Positions 26,649-35,531 of a stretch of 64,000 bases of DNA are shown piece by piece. The notes beneath the pieces are model-generated. The model did not search any database, was not told the origin of the DNA, and saw nothing but the letters and a program-made list of their open reading frames with translations. The translations under genes and the position numbers were made by a program. This DNA is from JAWKWA01 sp041397765 (GTDB lineage Bacteria > Pseudomonadota > Alphaproteobacteria > Rhizobiales > Hyphomicrobiaceae). Numbering within the stretch: the stretch's first letter is position 1; each line of letters begins with the position of its first letter. The stretch lies in assembly GCA_041397765.1 (NCBI GenBank), contig JAWKWA010000024.1, forward strand, positions 4,136 through 68,135, written 5' to 3'.

Positions 26649-28249
26649 TTCTTCTTCCCCGGCACAGCTTTGCCGCCAAGGCCCGGCAGGCCCTTGCCGC
26701 CGAGGCCGGGCAGCCCTTTGCCGCCGAGGCCCGGCAGGACGCCGCGACCAAGGCCGGGAAGGCCCGCCCCGCCGGAGCCAGCCGACGATCCGCCGCCGCC
26801 ACCCGGCGGCAGCATGTTGCGCAGCTCCGGGGGAAGCGACTTCGGATCGAGGCTCGCCAGCTCCTTCTGCATGCGCTCGAGCTCGGCCTGGGAGGGAGCC
26901 CCCTGGCCAAGGCCACCCATGCCACCCATCATCTTGCCGAACAGGCCCTTGCCCTTGCCCATGGCCTTCATCATGTCGGCCATCTGGCGGTGCATCTTCA
27001 CCAGCTTGTTGATCTCCTCGACCTTGGTGCCGGAGCCGGCGGCGATGCGGCGCTTGCGCGAGGCGTCGAGCAGCTTGGGATGCCGCCGCTCCATCGGGGT
27101 CATCGACGAGATGATGGCGAGCTGGCGTTTCAGCAGGCTGTCGTCGAGATTGGCGTCGGCGAGCTGCTTCTTCATCTTGCCGACGCCCGGCAGCATGCCC
27201 ATGACGCCGGCCATGCCGCCGAGGCGCTGCATCTGGCGCAACTGCTCGGAGAGGTCGTCGAGATCGAACGACCCCTTCTTCATCTTGGCGGCGATCTTCT
27301 CCGCCTTCTCGCGGTCGATGGTCTCGGCCGCGCGCTCGACGAGGCTGACGACGTCGCCCATGCCGAGGATGCGGCCGGCGATGCGGCCGGGATGGAAGTC
27401 CTCGAGCGCGTCCCATTTCTCGCCCGTGCCGATCAGCTTGATCGGCTTGCCGGTGACGGCGCGCATGGAGAGCGCAGCGCCGCCGCGGCCGTCGCCGTCG
27501 ACGCGGGTGAGGACGATGCCGGTGATGCCGACCCGCTCGTTGAAGGATTTGGCGAGGTTGACGGCATCCTGACCCGTGAGGCTATCGGCGACGAGCAGGG
27601 TCTCGTGCGGGTCCGTGGCGTCGCGGATCTCCGCGGTCTCCGCCATCAGGGCCTCGTCGATATGGGTGCGGCCGGCCGTGTCGAGCAGCACCACGTCGAA
27701 GCCGCCGAGCCGCCCCGCCTCCATGGCGCGACGGGCGATCTGCACCGGGGTCTGGCCGGCAACGACGGGGAGCGTCGCCACGCCGGTCTGCTCACCGAGG
27801 ACGCGGAGCTGCTCCTGGGCGGCGGGACGGCGGGTGTCGAGAGAGGCCATGAGCGTCTTGCGCCGGTCGCGCTCGGTGAGCCGGCGGCCGATCTTGGCGC
27901 AGGTCGTCGTCTTGCCCGAGCCCTGCAGGCCGACCAGCATGATGGCGACGGGGGCGGGCGCGTTCAGATCGACGGGCGAAGCCTCCTCGCCCAGCATGGC
28001 GACGAGCTCGTCATGGACGATCTTGACGACCATCTGGCCGGGGGTGACCGACTTCAGCACCTCCTGGCCGACGGCCTTCGCCTTCACGCGATCGGTAAAG
28101 CTGCGCACCACGTCGAGGGCGACGTCGGCCTCGATCAGCGCGCGGCGCACCTCGCGCATGGCCTCGGCGACGTCGCTCTCGGTGAGGGCGCCGCGGCCGC
28201 GAAGCCTGTCGAAGACGCCCGACAGGCGATCGGAAAGGGATTCGAACAT
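26645..28249 (-). CDS. ffh: Signal recognition particle protein Ffh (SRP54)
   Basis: A 534-residue Ffh. N domain (about 1-90), G domain with P-loop GLQGSGKTTT, DTRRPAAQEQL, DTAGR and TRVDGDGRGG, and the Met-rich M domain with GMLPGVGKMKK and ERRHPKLLDASRKRRIAAGSG for SRP RNA binding. The start MFESLSDRL at 28249 is the family start; upstream codons are not conserved. After the M domain comes an unusual tail of about 60 residues with repeated (K)GLPGLGG motifs ending in PGKKK. The GNAT gene overlaps its stop codon. Confidence 0.96.
   Translation of the reverse strand: MFESLSDRLSGVFDRLRGRGALTESDVAEAMREVRRALIEADVALDVVRSFTDRVKAKAVGQEVLKSVTPGQMVVKIVHDELVAMLGEEASPVDLNAPAPVAIMLVGLQGSGKTTTCAKIGRRLTERDRRKTLMASLDTRRPAAQEQLRVLGEQTGVATLPVVAGQTPVQIARRAMEAGRLGGFDVVLLDTAGRTHIDEALMAETAEIRDATDPHETLLVADSLTGQDAVNLAKSFNERVGITGIVLTRVDGDGRGGAALSMRAVTGKPIKLIGTGEKWDALEDFHPGRIAGRILGMGDVVSLVERAAETIDREKAEKIAAKMKKGSFDLDDLSEQLRQMQRLGGMAGVMGMLPGVGKMKKQLADANLDDSLLKRQLAIISSMTPMERRHPKLLDASRKRRIAAGSGTKVEEINKLVKMHRQMADMMKAMGKGKGLFGKMMGGMGGLGQGAPSQAELERMQKELASLDPKSLPPELRNMLPPGGGGGSSAGSGGAGLPGLGRGVLPGLGGKGLPGLGGKGLPGLGGKAVPGKKK
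26671..26742 (-). repeat. 24-bp in-frame tandem repeats in ffh tail
   Basis: Three near-identical 24-bp units (26671-26694, 26695-26718, 26719-26742) encode GLPGLGGK-type octapeptides at the Ffh C-terminus; a degenerate fourth follows to about 26766. The pattern points to repeat expansion by slippage. Confidence 0.7.
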
Positions 28250-28559
28250 CGGATCCTTCGCTCGAGCCGGTGCCGGGGCTTGCCTGGGGCGCTCGGCCAC
28301 CAAAGGCATACTCCGGCGGCCGGACCGCCACTTTCATCGAGGCATCAGACAACGACCAAAACGCCCGTGGGCGCATCGCGCTGACGGGCGTTGATCCCCC
28401 CACCTCCCGGCCCGTCGACCCCGGTGCCGAAACGCCCGGGATCAAGCCATGTGTGGAGCGATCCTGAAGACGCATAGCCTTCTGGATTGGCCAGACAATC
28501 GTCGAAGCCTCGGCCGATGTCAATGTCGAGACATCGCCATCGCCGCGTGCGGCCGCCGA
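28250..28559. other. 310-bp intergenic region between ffh and RTX protease
   Basis: No convincing gene. It contains the terminator-like hairpin at 28357-28392 and should carry the ffh promoter on the minus strand; no clean -35/-10 pair was recognised. Confidence 0.5.
28357..28392 (-). terminator. Rho-independent terminator of RTX protease gene
   Basis: AACGCCCGT (28360-28368) and ACGGGCGTT (28384-28392) form a perfect 9-bp stem with a 15-nt loop. On the minus strand the stem ends in GGGCGTTTT, giving a short U-tract. It lies about 170 bp after the protease stop codon and before ffh. Confidence 0.55.
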
Positions 28560-30119
28560 TCAGAGCACGAAATCGGCGCCGACGCCGGTGCCCGAGAGAT
28601 CGATCAGCCCCTTCAGCTCGATGGCGAACTCGGGCGCGGTATCGCCCGAGACGTTGCCATAGACGATGGTCCGATCGTCGGCGGTGCCGGCGTGGTTCTC
28701 CTGGACATAGGCGAGCTGGCCGATGCCGGTGATCGCCCGCTCGCCGCGCCACTCGAAGGCCTGGTTGCCGGGTCGGTGCCGGTCGGCGTCGAGGCCCGAG
28801 AGGTCGATGAGGTCGCCAGGCCCCTTCCCCTCGAAGTCGAGAATGCGGTCGCGCGTGCCGGCCGTGCAGCCCGTATCGCCGAGACGGCCGACGACGAAGA
28901 CGTCGGCACCGCGGCCCCCCAACAGGGTATCGGCGCCCTTGCCGCCGACGAGCACGTCGTCGCCGGCGCCGCCCTTCAGCGTGTCGTCGCCGCCCCGGCC
29001 GACAAGCCGGTCGTCGCCCGCATTGCCCTTCAGCAGATTGCGGGCCTCGTTGCCCGAGAGGCGATCGTCGCCGGCGCCGCCGAAGGCGTTCTCGATGAGC
29101 GAGCGCGGGTCGCCGTCGTGGAGGAAGGCGTTGTAGACATTGCCTGAGGCGACATGGCCGTCACCCAGATAGGCGCGGGCCGCGGCCGAGATCAGCGAGG
29201 AATGGCCCGGCGCGAGGTCGATCTCGACGCCGGTCTTGAAGTCCGACAGGTCATAGGTATCGCGGCCGCCGCCGTCCCAGATCGTCATGAAGATGCGACC
29301 GCCGGCGGGCTTTCCCTGAGAGGCACCGTCGATCAGCGTCTCGCCGGTCGTGGGGTTCCAGCCATAGACGGTTGCGCCATTGTGGGCCGCGCGGCCGTAG
29401 TCGGCGCCGTAGAGGTGCTGGAGCGCCTGGATGTCGAGTGCCATGAAGGTCTGGGGCGCATCGTGCGGGCCGTAGCTGTAGCCCTCGGGGGCCTGCCCCT
29501 GATAGGTCCGGTAGGTCATCACCGTATATTCGAGCGCATCGAGCCCAGCCGGCACGGCGGTGTGGCCGGGACCGTCCTTCTCGTGAGCGTGCTTCAGGCC
29601 GAGCGCGTGGCCGAGCTCGTGGATCAGCGTGTGATAGGCGTAGCCGCCCGCATAGGGATGACGCAGATCGTCGATGGTGCCGGCATAGCCGGTGCCGAGC
29701 CAGACATCGCCGCCATGACCACGCCTGTCGGCCTCGGGCAGATAGGCATAGGCGGTCGGATCGGCCTCCTCCGACTCGCCGATACGGATGATGCCGGTGC
29801 CGCGATGGCCGTGGCCGAGGCCGCCGGCCTCGGCGAAGTCGCAGGCGATGAAGGACGCGAGCGAGGTCGCCCTGAGGACGCTGGCGCCGCCATCGGCGGT
29901 CCGGCCGAGCAGAATGGCGCGCACGGCCTCCTCGACCTCGGGGGACACCGCGGCGAAGGTCGCGAGCTCGCCGCCGTAGTGCGGACCGAGCTGACCGGCC
30001 GACCGGGGGAAGCTGAAGGTGATCGGTCCGGCCCATCGCTCTGGACCAAGCAGGCCGTCGACGGCGCGATCGCCGGTCAGGCAGACGGGGAGGACGTGAT
30101 CCATCTTGTGCGCTCGCAT
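28560..30119 (-). CDS. Serralysin-like RTX metalloprotease (M10)
   Basis: A 519-residue secreted metzincin. The zinc motif H167-E168-L-G-H171-x2-G-x2-H177 is complete and the Met-turn follows in LEYTVMTYRTY. The N-terminal VDGLLGPERWAGPITFSFP segment is typical of serralysins. After the catalytic domain come five or more RTX nonapeptides (GNAGDDRLVGRGGDDTL and neighbours, about 335-405) and the M10 C-terminal beta-roll domain ending in GADFVL, a type I secretion tail. There is no signal peptide, as expected. Start 30119 is tentative; 30104 is equally possible since no good ribosome site is seen. No T1SS genes or inhibitor lie nearby. Confidence 0.88.
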   Translation of the reverse strand: MRAHKMDHVLPVCLTGDRAVDGLLGPERWAGPITFSFPRSAGQLGPHYGGELATFAAVSPEVEEAVRAILLGRTADGGASVLRATSLASFIACDFAEAGGLGHGHRGTGIIRIGESEEADPTAYAYLPEADRRGHGGDVWLGTGYAGTIDDLRHPYAGGYAYHTLIHELGHALGLKHAHEKDGPGHTAVPAGLDALEYTVMTYRTYQGQAPEGYSYGPHDAPQTFMALDIQALQHLYGADYGRAAHNGATVYGWNPTTGETLIDGASQGKPAGGRIFMTIWDGGGRDTYDLSDFKTGVEIDLAPGHSSLISAAARAYLGDGHVASGNVYNAFLHDGDPRSLIENAFGGAGDDRLSGNEARNLLKGNAGDDRLVGRGGDDTLKGGAGDDVLVGGKGADTLLGGRGADVFVVGRLGDTGCTAGTRDRILDFEGKGPGDLIDLSGLDADRHRPGNQAFEWRGERAITGIGQLAYVQENHAGTADDRTIVYGNVSGDTAPEFAIELKGLIDLSGTGVGADFVL

Positions 30120-30458
30120 GGAGAGAGGCTGCAGGTCGGGGCCGCTTCCCCGGCCATTGCCGGAGCGCGTCGGCAGCGCGACCGGGTCCGATCGGCACCC
30201 GATCCTCGACAGGCGGTTCTGCAAGCGCGATGCCAGCCGGCCGTTCGACGATCAGCGGCGGCGTGGCGGCTTGAGCCGGCCGAGGTCAGGTGGTACGAGC
30301 AAGATGAAGCCTGACAGTGCTGATTCGCATGTTTGTCGGCCCCATCGGCGGCGAGGGGACGGCTGCACCCTCGTTGCGTGCATCCGATGTCGCCGCATGC
30401 GCTCGACCGACGACAGACCTCATTGCGGGACCTGCCTGCACCATTCCGGGGGGAGCCG
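30120..30458. other. 339-bp divergent region between RTX protease and hyfB-like operon
   Basis: No convincing gene. It must hold the promoters of both flanking transcription units. I saw no clean sigma70 or FNR-type box here; small frames in it are not conserved-looking. Confidence 0.45.
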
Positions 30459-32465
30459 ATGGTGATCGCCGCCTTGTGGGGCGTCCTCGCGCTCCTCGTC
30501 ACCGCTGTTCTCGCCGTTGCACTCGCCGGCCGCCGCTCTGCCACCGCGGCGGTCTATGGGCCGACGGCGGCGATTGCCGCACTCCTTGCCCTGATCGGAC
30601 TGGCGGCGCTGCTCGGCTTTGCCGAGGGCGGCAGTATCCGGCTGCCCATCGGCTTGCCGCTGACGGGCGCGCATTTCGCCATCGACGCTATCTCGGCGGT
30701 GTTCCTCGTGATCGTCGGCACCGGCGGGACGCTCGCCAGCCTCTACGAGCTCGGCCATGGACGCCACGAGGAGGCGCCGGGCCGGGTGCTGCCGTTCTAT
30801 CCCGCCTTCATCGCGGGCATGACTCTCGTGCTGCTCGCGGCCGACGCCTTCAGCTTCCTCCTGTCGTGGGAGTTCATGTCGCTCTCGTCCTTCGCGCTGG
30901 TGCTTGCGCATCATCGCGACGCCGACAACCGCCATGCCGCCTATGTCTACATCCTGATGGCGAGCTTCGGCACGCTGGCGCTCATCCTCGCCATGGGGCT
31001 GCTGGCGGGGCCGGGCGGTGTCTACGACTTTGCCGGCATGCGCGCCGTGCCCCGCGACGCCCTGGTGCAGGCGTCGATCCTCGTGCTCGCCATTCTGGGC
31101 GCTGGATCGAAGGCCGGCCTCGTGCCCTTGCACATCTGGCTGCCGCTCGCCCATCCGGCGGCACCGAGCCATGTCTCGGCGCTGATGAGCGGCGTCATGA
31201 CGAAGGTGGCGGTCTACGGCTTCGTGCGCATCGTGCTCGACCTAGCGGGTCCCTCGCCATGGCAAGCCGCGGTCGCGGTGATCGCGATCGGCAGCGTGAC
31301 GGCGGTGGTCGGCGTGATGCACGCGCTGATGGAACGCGACCTGAAGCGGCTGCTCGCCTATTCGACGGTCGAGAATCTCGGCATCATTTTCATCGGCATC
31401 GGCCTTGCGATGGCGTTCCGGGCCAACGGCATGGCGAGCGCGGCGGCGCTGGCGCTGACCGCCTCCTTGCTGCACGCTCTCAACCATTCGCTGTTCAAGA
31501 CGCTTCTGTTCCTCGGCGCCGGTGCGGTGCTGAGTGCGACGGGCGTGCGCGACCTCGAACGGCTCGGCGGCCTCATTCATCGCATGCCGGTGACGGCCTT
31601 GATGTTTCTCGTCGGTGCGCTCGCCATCGCCGCGCTGCCGCCGCTCAACGGCTTCGTATCCGAATGGCTGATGTTCCAGGCGATCCTGATCAGCCCGAAC
31701 CTGAGCGAATGGGGATTGAAACTGTCGGTGCCGGCGGCGGGCGCCATGCTCGCCCTGGCGGCGGCCCTGTCGGCGGCAACGATGATCCGCTGCTTCGGCA
31801 TCGCCTTTCTCGGCCGGCCGCGCTCGCTGGAGGCGACAGGCGCGCACGAGGCGGACCGGCTGTCGCTCGCGGCGATGTCGCTCCTGGCGTTCAGTTGCGT
31901 GCTCGCCGGCGTGCTGCCGGGTCTCCTGATCGATGCGCTGGCGCCCGCGGTCCGCGCCATCACCGGAGCGAGCATGCCCCAGCAAGGCGACCTCGCCTGG
32001 ATGACCATCGTGCCGATCGCCGAGAGCCGGAGCTCCTATAGCGGGCTGCTCGTGCTCGGCTTCGTCGTGATGTCGGCGCTGCTGGCGGCCGAGACGGTGC
32101 ATCGCCTCGCCTCGCGGCGGCTCCGACGGGCGCCGGCGTGGGATTGCGGCTTTCCCGATCCCTCGCCCGTCACCCAGTATACCGCCGAGAGCTTCGCACA
32201 GCCGGCGCGGCGGGTGTTCGGCGAGGTGTTCTTTCGTGCACGCGAGCGCGTGACCATGCCGCGGCCCGGCGATCCCTCACCGGCGCGGCTCGAGGTCGAG
32301 CGCCACGACGTGATCGTGGAAGGGCTCTATCTGCCGATCGCCGGGCTCGTCGAGGGCGCGGCCGGCCGTCTCAACGCGCTGCAGTTCCTGTCGATCCGCC
32401 GCTATCTGACGCTCGTCTTCGCCCTTCTCGTCGCCCTCCTGCTGATGGTGGCGCTATGGCCTTGA
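30459..32465 (+). CDS. hyfB: Hydrogenase-4-like proton-translocating subunit B
   Basis: A 668-residue membrane protein of the NuoL/MrpA/HyfB antiporter-like family, with about 15 helices. Core signatures are FLLSWEFMSLSSFALV, the SKAGLVPLHIWLPLAHPAAPSHVSALMSGVM channel region (in parts), ERDLKRLLAYSTVENLGII and HALNHSLFKTLLFL with the channel lysines and histidines. The cytosolic tail WDCGFPDPSPVTQYTAESFAQP is characteristic of HyfB. First gene of a six-gene operon with overlapping coding regions. The start behind GGGGGGAG at 30459 was preferred over longer frames. Its role is ion translocation in the complex. Confidence 0.9.
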   Translation: MVIAALWGVLALLVTAVLAVALAGRRSATAAVYGPTAAIAALLALIGLAALLGFAEGGSIRLPIGLPLTGAHFAIDAISAVFLVIVGTGGTLASLYELGHGRHEEAPGRVLPFYPAFIAGMTLVLLAADAFSFLLSWEFMSLSSFALVLAHHRDADNRHAAYVYILMASFGTLALILAMGLLAGPGGVYDFAGMRAVPRDALVQASILVLAILGAGSKAGLVPLHIWLPLAHPAAPSHVSALMSGVMTKVAVYGFVRIVLDLAGPSPWQAAVAVIAIGSVTAVVGVMHALMERDLKRLLAYSTVENLGIIFIGIGLAMAFRANGMASAAALALTASLLHALNHSLFKTLLFLGAGAVLSATGVRDLERLGGLIHRMPVTALMFLVGALAIAALPPLNGFVSEWLMFQAILISPNLSEWGLKLSVPAAGAMLALAAALSAATMIRCFGIAFLGRPRSLEATGAHEADRLSLAAMSLLAFSCVLAGVLPGLLIDALAPAVRAITGASMPQQGDLAWMTIVPIAESRSSYSGLLVLGFVVMSALLAAETVHRLASRRLRRAPAWDCGFPDPSPVTQYTAESFAQPARRVFGEVFFRARERVTMPRPGDPSPARLEVERHDVIVEGLYLPIAGLVEGAAGRLNALQFLSIRRYLTLVFALLVALLLMVALWP

Positions 32466-33409
32466 TCCGCGATCTCGCCACGCAGGGCGCGCAGATGCTG
32501 CTCGTCCTTGCCCTCGCGCCCTTGCTCGTCGGCATGACGCGCAAGGTCAAGGCGCGGCTGCTGATGCGCCGGGGGCCGCCGCTCGTCCAGCCCTATCGCG
32601 ACCTCGTCCGCCTCGCGCGCAAGGAGGCCATCGTCGCCGACAATGCCTCATGGCTGTTTCGTGCCGTGCCCTATCTCGTCTTCGCCGCGACATGGGTGGC
32701 GGCCGCGCTCGTTCCGACCTTCGCCACCGGCCTCCATTTCTCTTGGACGGCCGATCTCATCGCCATCACCGCGCTCATCGGCTCGACGCGCCTGTTCCTC
32801 GCGCTCGCCGGCATGGACATCGGCACGGCGTTCGGGGGCATCGGCGCGAGCCGCGAGGCGATGTTCGCCACACTCGCCGAGCCGGCCATGATCATGATCG
32901 CCTTCACCGTCTCGCTCATCGCCGGCTCGACGCAACTCTCGACCATTGCCGGCTTCATGGTCGATCATTCCTCGCTGCGGGTGTCGCTCGGCCTCGCGCT
33001 CGTTGCGCTCGTCATCGTGGCGATCGCCGAGAACGGCCGCATCCCGGTCGACAATCCGGCGACGCATCTGGAGCTCACCATGGTGCACGAGGCCATGGTG
33101 CTCGAATATTCGGGCCGGCATCTCGCGGTCATCGAGCTGGCGGCGCATCTGAAGCTCCTGTTCTACGTCTCGCTCGTCGCCTGCATCTTCTTTCCCTGGG
33201 GGCTGGCGACCGGCGAGCCGAGCGTCAGGGGCTATCTGATCGGTCTTATCGCCTATGTCCTCAAGCTCGCCATCGGGGCGACCGCGCTCGTCGTGCTCGA
33301 GACCTCGATCGCCAAGATGCGCGTCTTCCGCGTGCCCGACTTCCTCGGCGTCGCGCTGATGCTCGGGCTGCTCGGCACGCTGCTGCTCTTCATGTCGCGG
33401 AGCTTCTGA
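32456..33409 (+). CDS. hyfC: Hydrogenase-4-like membrane subunit C (NuoH-like)
   Basis: A 317-residue membrane protein with about eight helices, the NuoH/HyfC anchor that links the peripheral arm to the ion-pumping subunits. Recognisable pieces are RRGPPLVQPYRDLVRLARKE, GMDIGTAFGGIGASREAMFATLAEP and the conserved loop ENGRIPVDNPATHLELTMVHEAM (in parts), whose acidic residues line the quinone/ion path in complex I. The start overlaps hyfB by 10 bp. Length matches E. coli HyfC closely. Confidence 0.93.
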   Translation: MALIRDLATQGAQMLLVLALAPLLVGMTRKVKARLLMRRGPPLVQPYRDLVRLARKEAIVADNASWLFRAVPYLVFAATWVAAALVPTFATGLHFSWTADLIAITALIGSTRLFLALAGMDIGTAFGGIGASREAMFATLAEPAMIMIAFTVSLIAGSTQLSTIAGFMVDHSSLRVSLGLALVALVIVAIAENGRIPVDNPATHLELTMVHEAMVLEYSGRHLAVIELAAHLKLLFYVSLVACIFFPWGLATGEPSVRGYLIGLIAYVLKLAIGATALVVLETSIAKMRVFRVPDFLGVALMLGLLGTLLLFMSRSF

Positions 33410-34074
33410 TGACCGCCTTCACGCTCGATCTTGCGCATATGCTGGCGGGTGGCCTCGTGCTCGCGAGCTTCATGCTGCTCTATCAGGCGCGCATGCCGGC
33501 GCTGATCAACGTCTATGCGCTGCACGCCTTCATCCTCGCGCTCTCGGTCGCCTGGCAGGCGCATGTGCAGGCAGCGCCTCATCTCTATGTGACGGCGGCG
33601 ATCGCGCTGGTCCTGAAGGCGATGGTCATTCCGCTGGCACTGCAGCGGGTGGTCGTCGGGCTCGGCATCGAGCGCACCATCGAGACGGTCGGCGGCATCG
33701 GCCTCACCATGCTCGCCGGCATGGGGCTCGTCGCGCTCTCCATGGTGGTCATGCTCCGTGTGACGGCGAGCGCCGATCCGCTGGCGCGGGAGGACCTCGC
33801 CTTTGCGCTCGCGGTGGTACTGCTCGGGCTCCTCATGATGATTACGCGGCGCATCGCGGTCGGCCAGATCGTCGGCTTCATGTCGCTCGAGAACGGCCTC
33901 ATCCTGGCGGCGGCGGGCGCGCGCGGCATGCCGCTCGTCGTCGAGATCAGCGTCGCCTTCTCGGTGCTCATCGCGCTTTCTGTCGTGATCGGCATCTTCC
34001 TGTTCCGCATCCGCGAGCACTTCGACACCGTCGATGTCGGTGCGCTCGAGGAGGTGAGGGGGGAAAGCCGATGA
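33409..34074 (+). CDS. hyfE: Hydrogenase-4-like membrane subunit E
   Basis: A 221-residue protein with six to seven hydrophobic segments (about 8-25, 30-45, 55-75, 95-115, 125-142, 150-170 and 180-200). Its N-terminal half is HyfE-like (LINVYALHAFILALSVAWQA) and it resembles a NuoK-type subunit (GFMSLENGLILAA with the conserved membrane glutamate). The ATG shares one base with the hyfC stop codon, so it is translationally coupled. HyfE is a membrane partner specific to the hydrogenase-4 and Ehr group. Confidence 0.88.
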   Translation: MTAFTLDLAHMLAGGLVLASFMLLYQARMPALINVYALHAFILALSVAWQAHVQAAPHLYVTAAIALVLKAMVIPLALQRVVVGLGIERTIETVGGIGLTMLAGMGLVALSMVVMLRVTASADPLAREDLAFALAVVLLGLLMMITRRIAVGQIVGFMSLENGLILAAAGARGMPLVVEISVAFSVLIALSVVIGIFLFRIREHFDTVDVGALEEVRGESR

Positions 34075-35531
34075 CGCCCGAGATCATCGAAGCGTTGCCG
34101 TTCGATCCGGCCGTCGGGCTCGTCGCGATCCCGGCGGCGGCGGTGGCGATCCTCGCGCTCATTCCCGACCACCGGCTCGGCGCGCGGCTCAACATCCTCG
34201 CCTCGCTCGCGACCTTGCTTTCGGCGCTGGCGCTGCTGCATGCCCGGCCGGCTCCCGGCATCCTCAGGGTCGACGACCTCAACATCGTCTTCGTCGTCAT
34301 CGGCACCTTCGTCGGCTTCACGACCTCCATCTTCAGCGCGAGCTATATCGACCACGAGATGGAGACGGGGCGGCTGACGAATGCGAATTTGCGTTTCTAT
34401 CACGCCATGTACCAGGCGCTGATGCTGTCGATGAATCTGGCGCTGCTCGCCGACAATATCGGCCTGATGTGGGTTGCCATCGAGCTGGCGACACTGACGA
34501 CGGTGCTGATGGTGGGGCTCTACCGCACTGCGGCGGCGCTCGAGGCGGCGTGGAAGTATTTCATCCTCGGCAGCGTCGGCATCGCACTTGCGCTTTTCGG
34601 CACCATCCTCGTCTACATGGCGGCGCGTCCGGTGATCGGGGAGGGCGAGGATGCGATGGTGTGGTCGGGGCTGATGACGCGGGCGAGCGAGCTCAATCCC
34701 GACATGCTGAACGTCGCCTTCGTTTTCCTCATGCTCGGATACGGCACCAAGGTCGGCCTCGCGCCACTCCACGCCTGGCTGCCGGATGCCCATGCCGAGG
34801 GGCCGACGCCGATCTCGGCGGTGCTGTCGGGGCTGCTCCTCAATGTCGCGCTTCATGCGGTGCTGCGCTTCAAGATGCTGCTCGCGGGCAATCCCGGAGC
34901 GATCGCACCGGGGCCGCTGATGGTGGTGCTCGGGCTCGTCTCGCTGATCTTCGCCGCGCTGATGCTCTACCGCCGGCGCGACATCAAGCGGCTGTTCGCC
35001 TACTCCTCGATCGAGCATATGGGCATCATCACCTTCGCCTTCGGCATGGGTGGACCGATCGCCAGCTTCGCCGGGCTCCTGCACATGGCGATGCACAGCC
35101 TGACCAAATCGGCGATCTTCTTTGCGGTCGGCCATGTCGCACAAGCCAAGGGCACGCAGACGATCTCGGCGATCCGCGGATTGACGGTGAGCCATCCGGT
35201 GCTCGGCTGGGGCTTCCTCGCCGGCGTCGCGGCGATCGCCGGCCTGCCGCCGTTCGGCATTTTCATGAGCGAGTTCCTGCTGCTGACCTCCACCTTCGCG
35301 CGCCAGCCGCTGATCGCCCTGCCGCTCGCTTTCGGGCTGCTTCTGGCCTTCGGCGCGCTGGCGCTGAGAGCGAGCGAGATCGCGTTCGGAACGCCCGAGG
35401 GTGTCAGCCGGCCGGTCGCGGCCTCTACGCTGCCGCTGATCGTGCATGTCGTCATCGTGCTGATCGCCGGCATCTTCCTGCCGGAGCCGATCGTCGCCTG
35501 GTTCACCAATGTCGCGGCGCTGCTTGGATGA
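34071..35531 (+). CDS. hyfF: Hydrogenase-4-like proton-translocating subunit F
   Basis: A 486-residue second antiporter-like subunit (NuoL/M/N family, HyfF type), about 14 helices. Signatures are GLMWVAIELATLTTVLMVG, GTKVGLAPLHAWLPDAHAEG with the channel lysine and acid, RRRDIKRLFAYSSIEHMGII and HMAMHSLTKSAIFF. It overlaps hyfE by 4 bp (ATGA). With HyfB it gives the complex two ion-translocating modules, more than group 4 hydrogenases of the Ech type have. Confidence 0.93.
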   Translation: MTPEIIEALPFDPAVGLVAIPAAAVAILALIPDHRLGARLNILASLATLLSALALLHARPAPGILRVDDLNIVFVVIGTFVGFTTSIFSASYIDHEMETGRLTNANLRFYHAMYQALMLSMNLALLADNIGLMWVAIELATLTTVLMVGLYRTAAALEAAWKYFILGSVGIALALFGTILVYMAARPVIGEGEDAMVWSGLMTRASELNPDMLNVAFVFLMLGYGTKVGLAPLHAWLPDAHAEGPTPISAVLSGLLLNVALHAVLRFKMLLAGNPGAIAPGPLMVVLGLVSLIFAALMLYRRRDIKRLFAYSSIEHMGIITFAFGMGGPIASFAGLLHMAMHSLTKSAIFFAVGHVAQAKGTQTISAIRGLTVSHPVLGWGFLAGVAAIAGLPPFGIFMSEFLLLTSTFARQPLIALPLAFGLLLAFGALALRASEIAFGTPEGVSRPVAASTLPLIVHVVIVLIAGIFLPEPIVAWFTNVAALLG

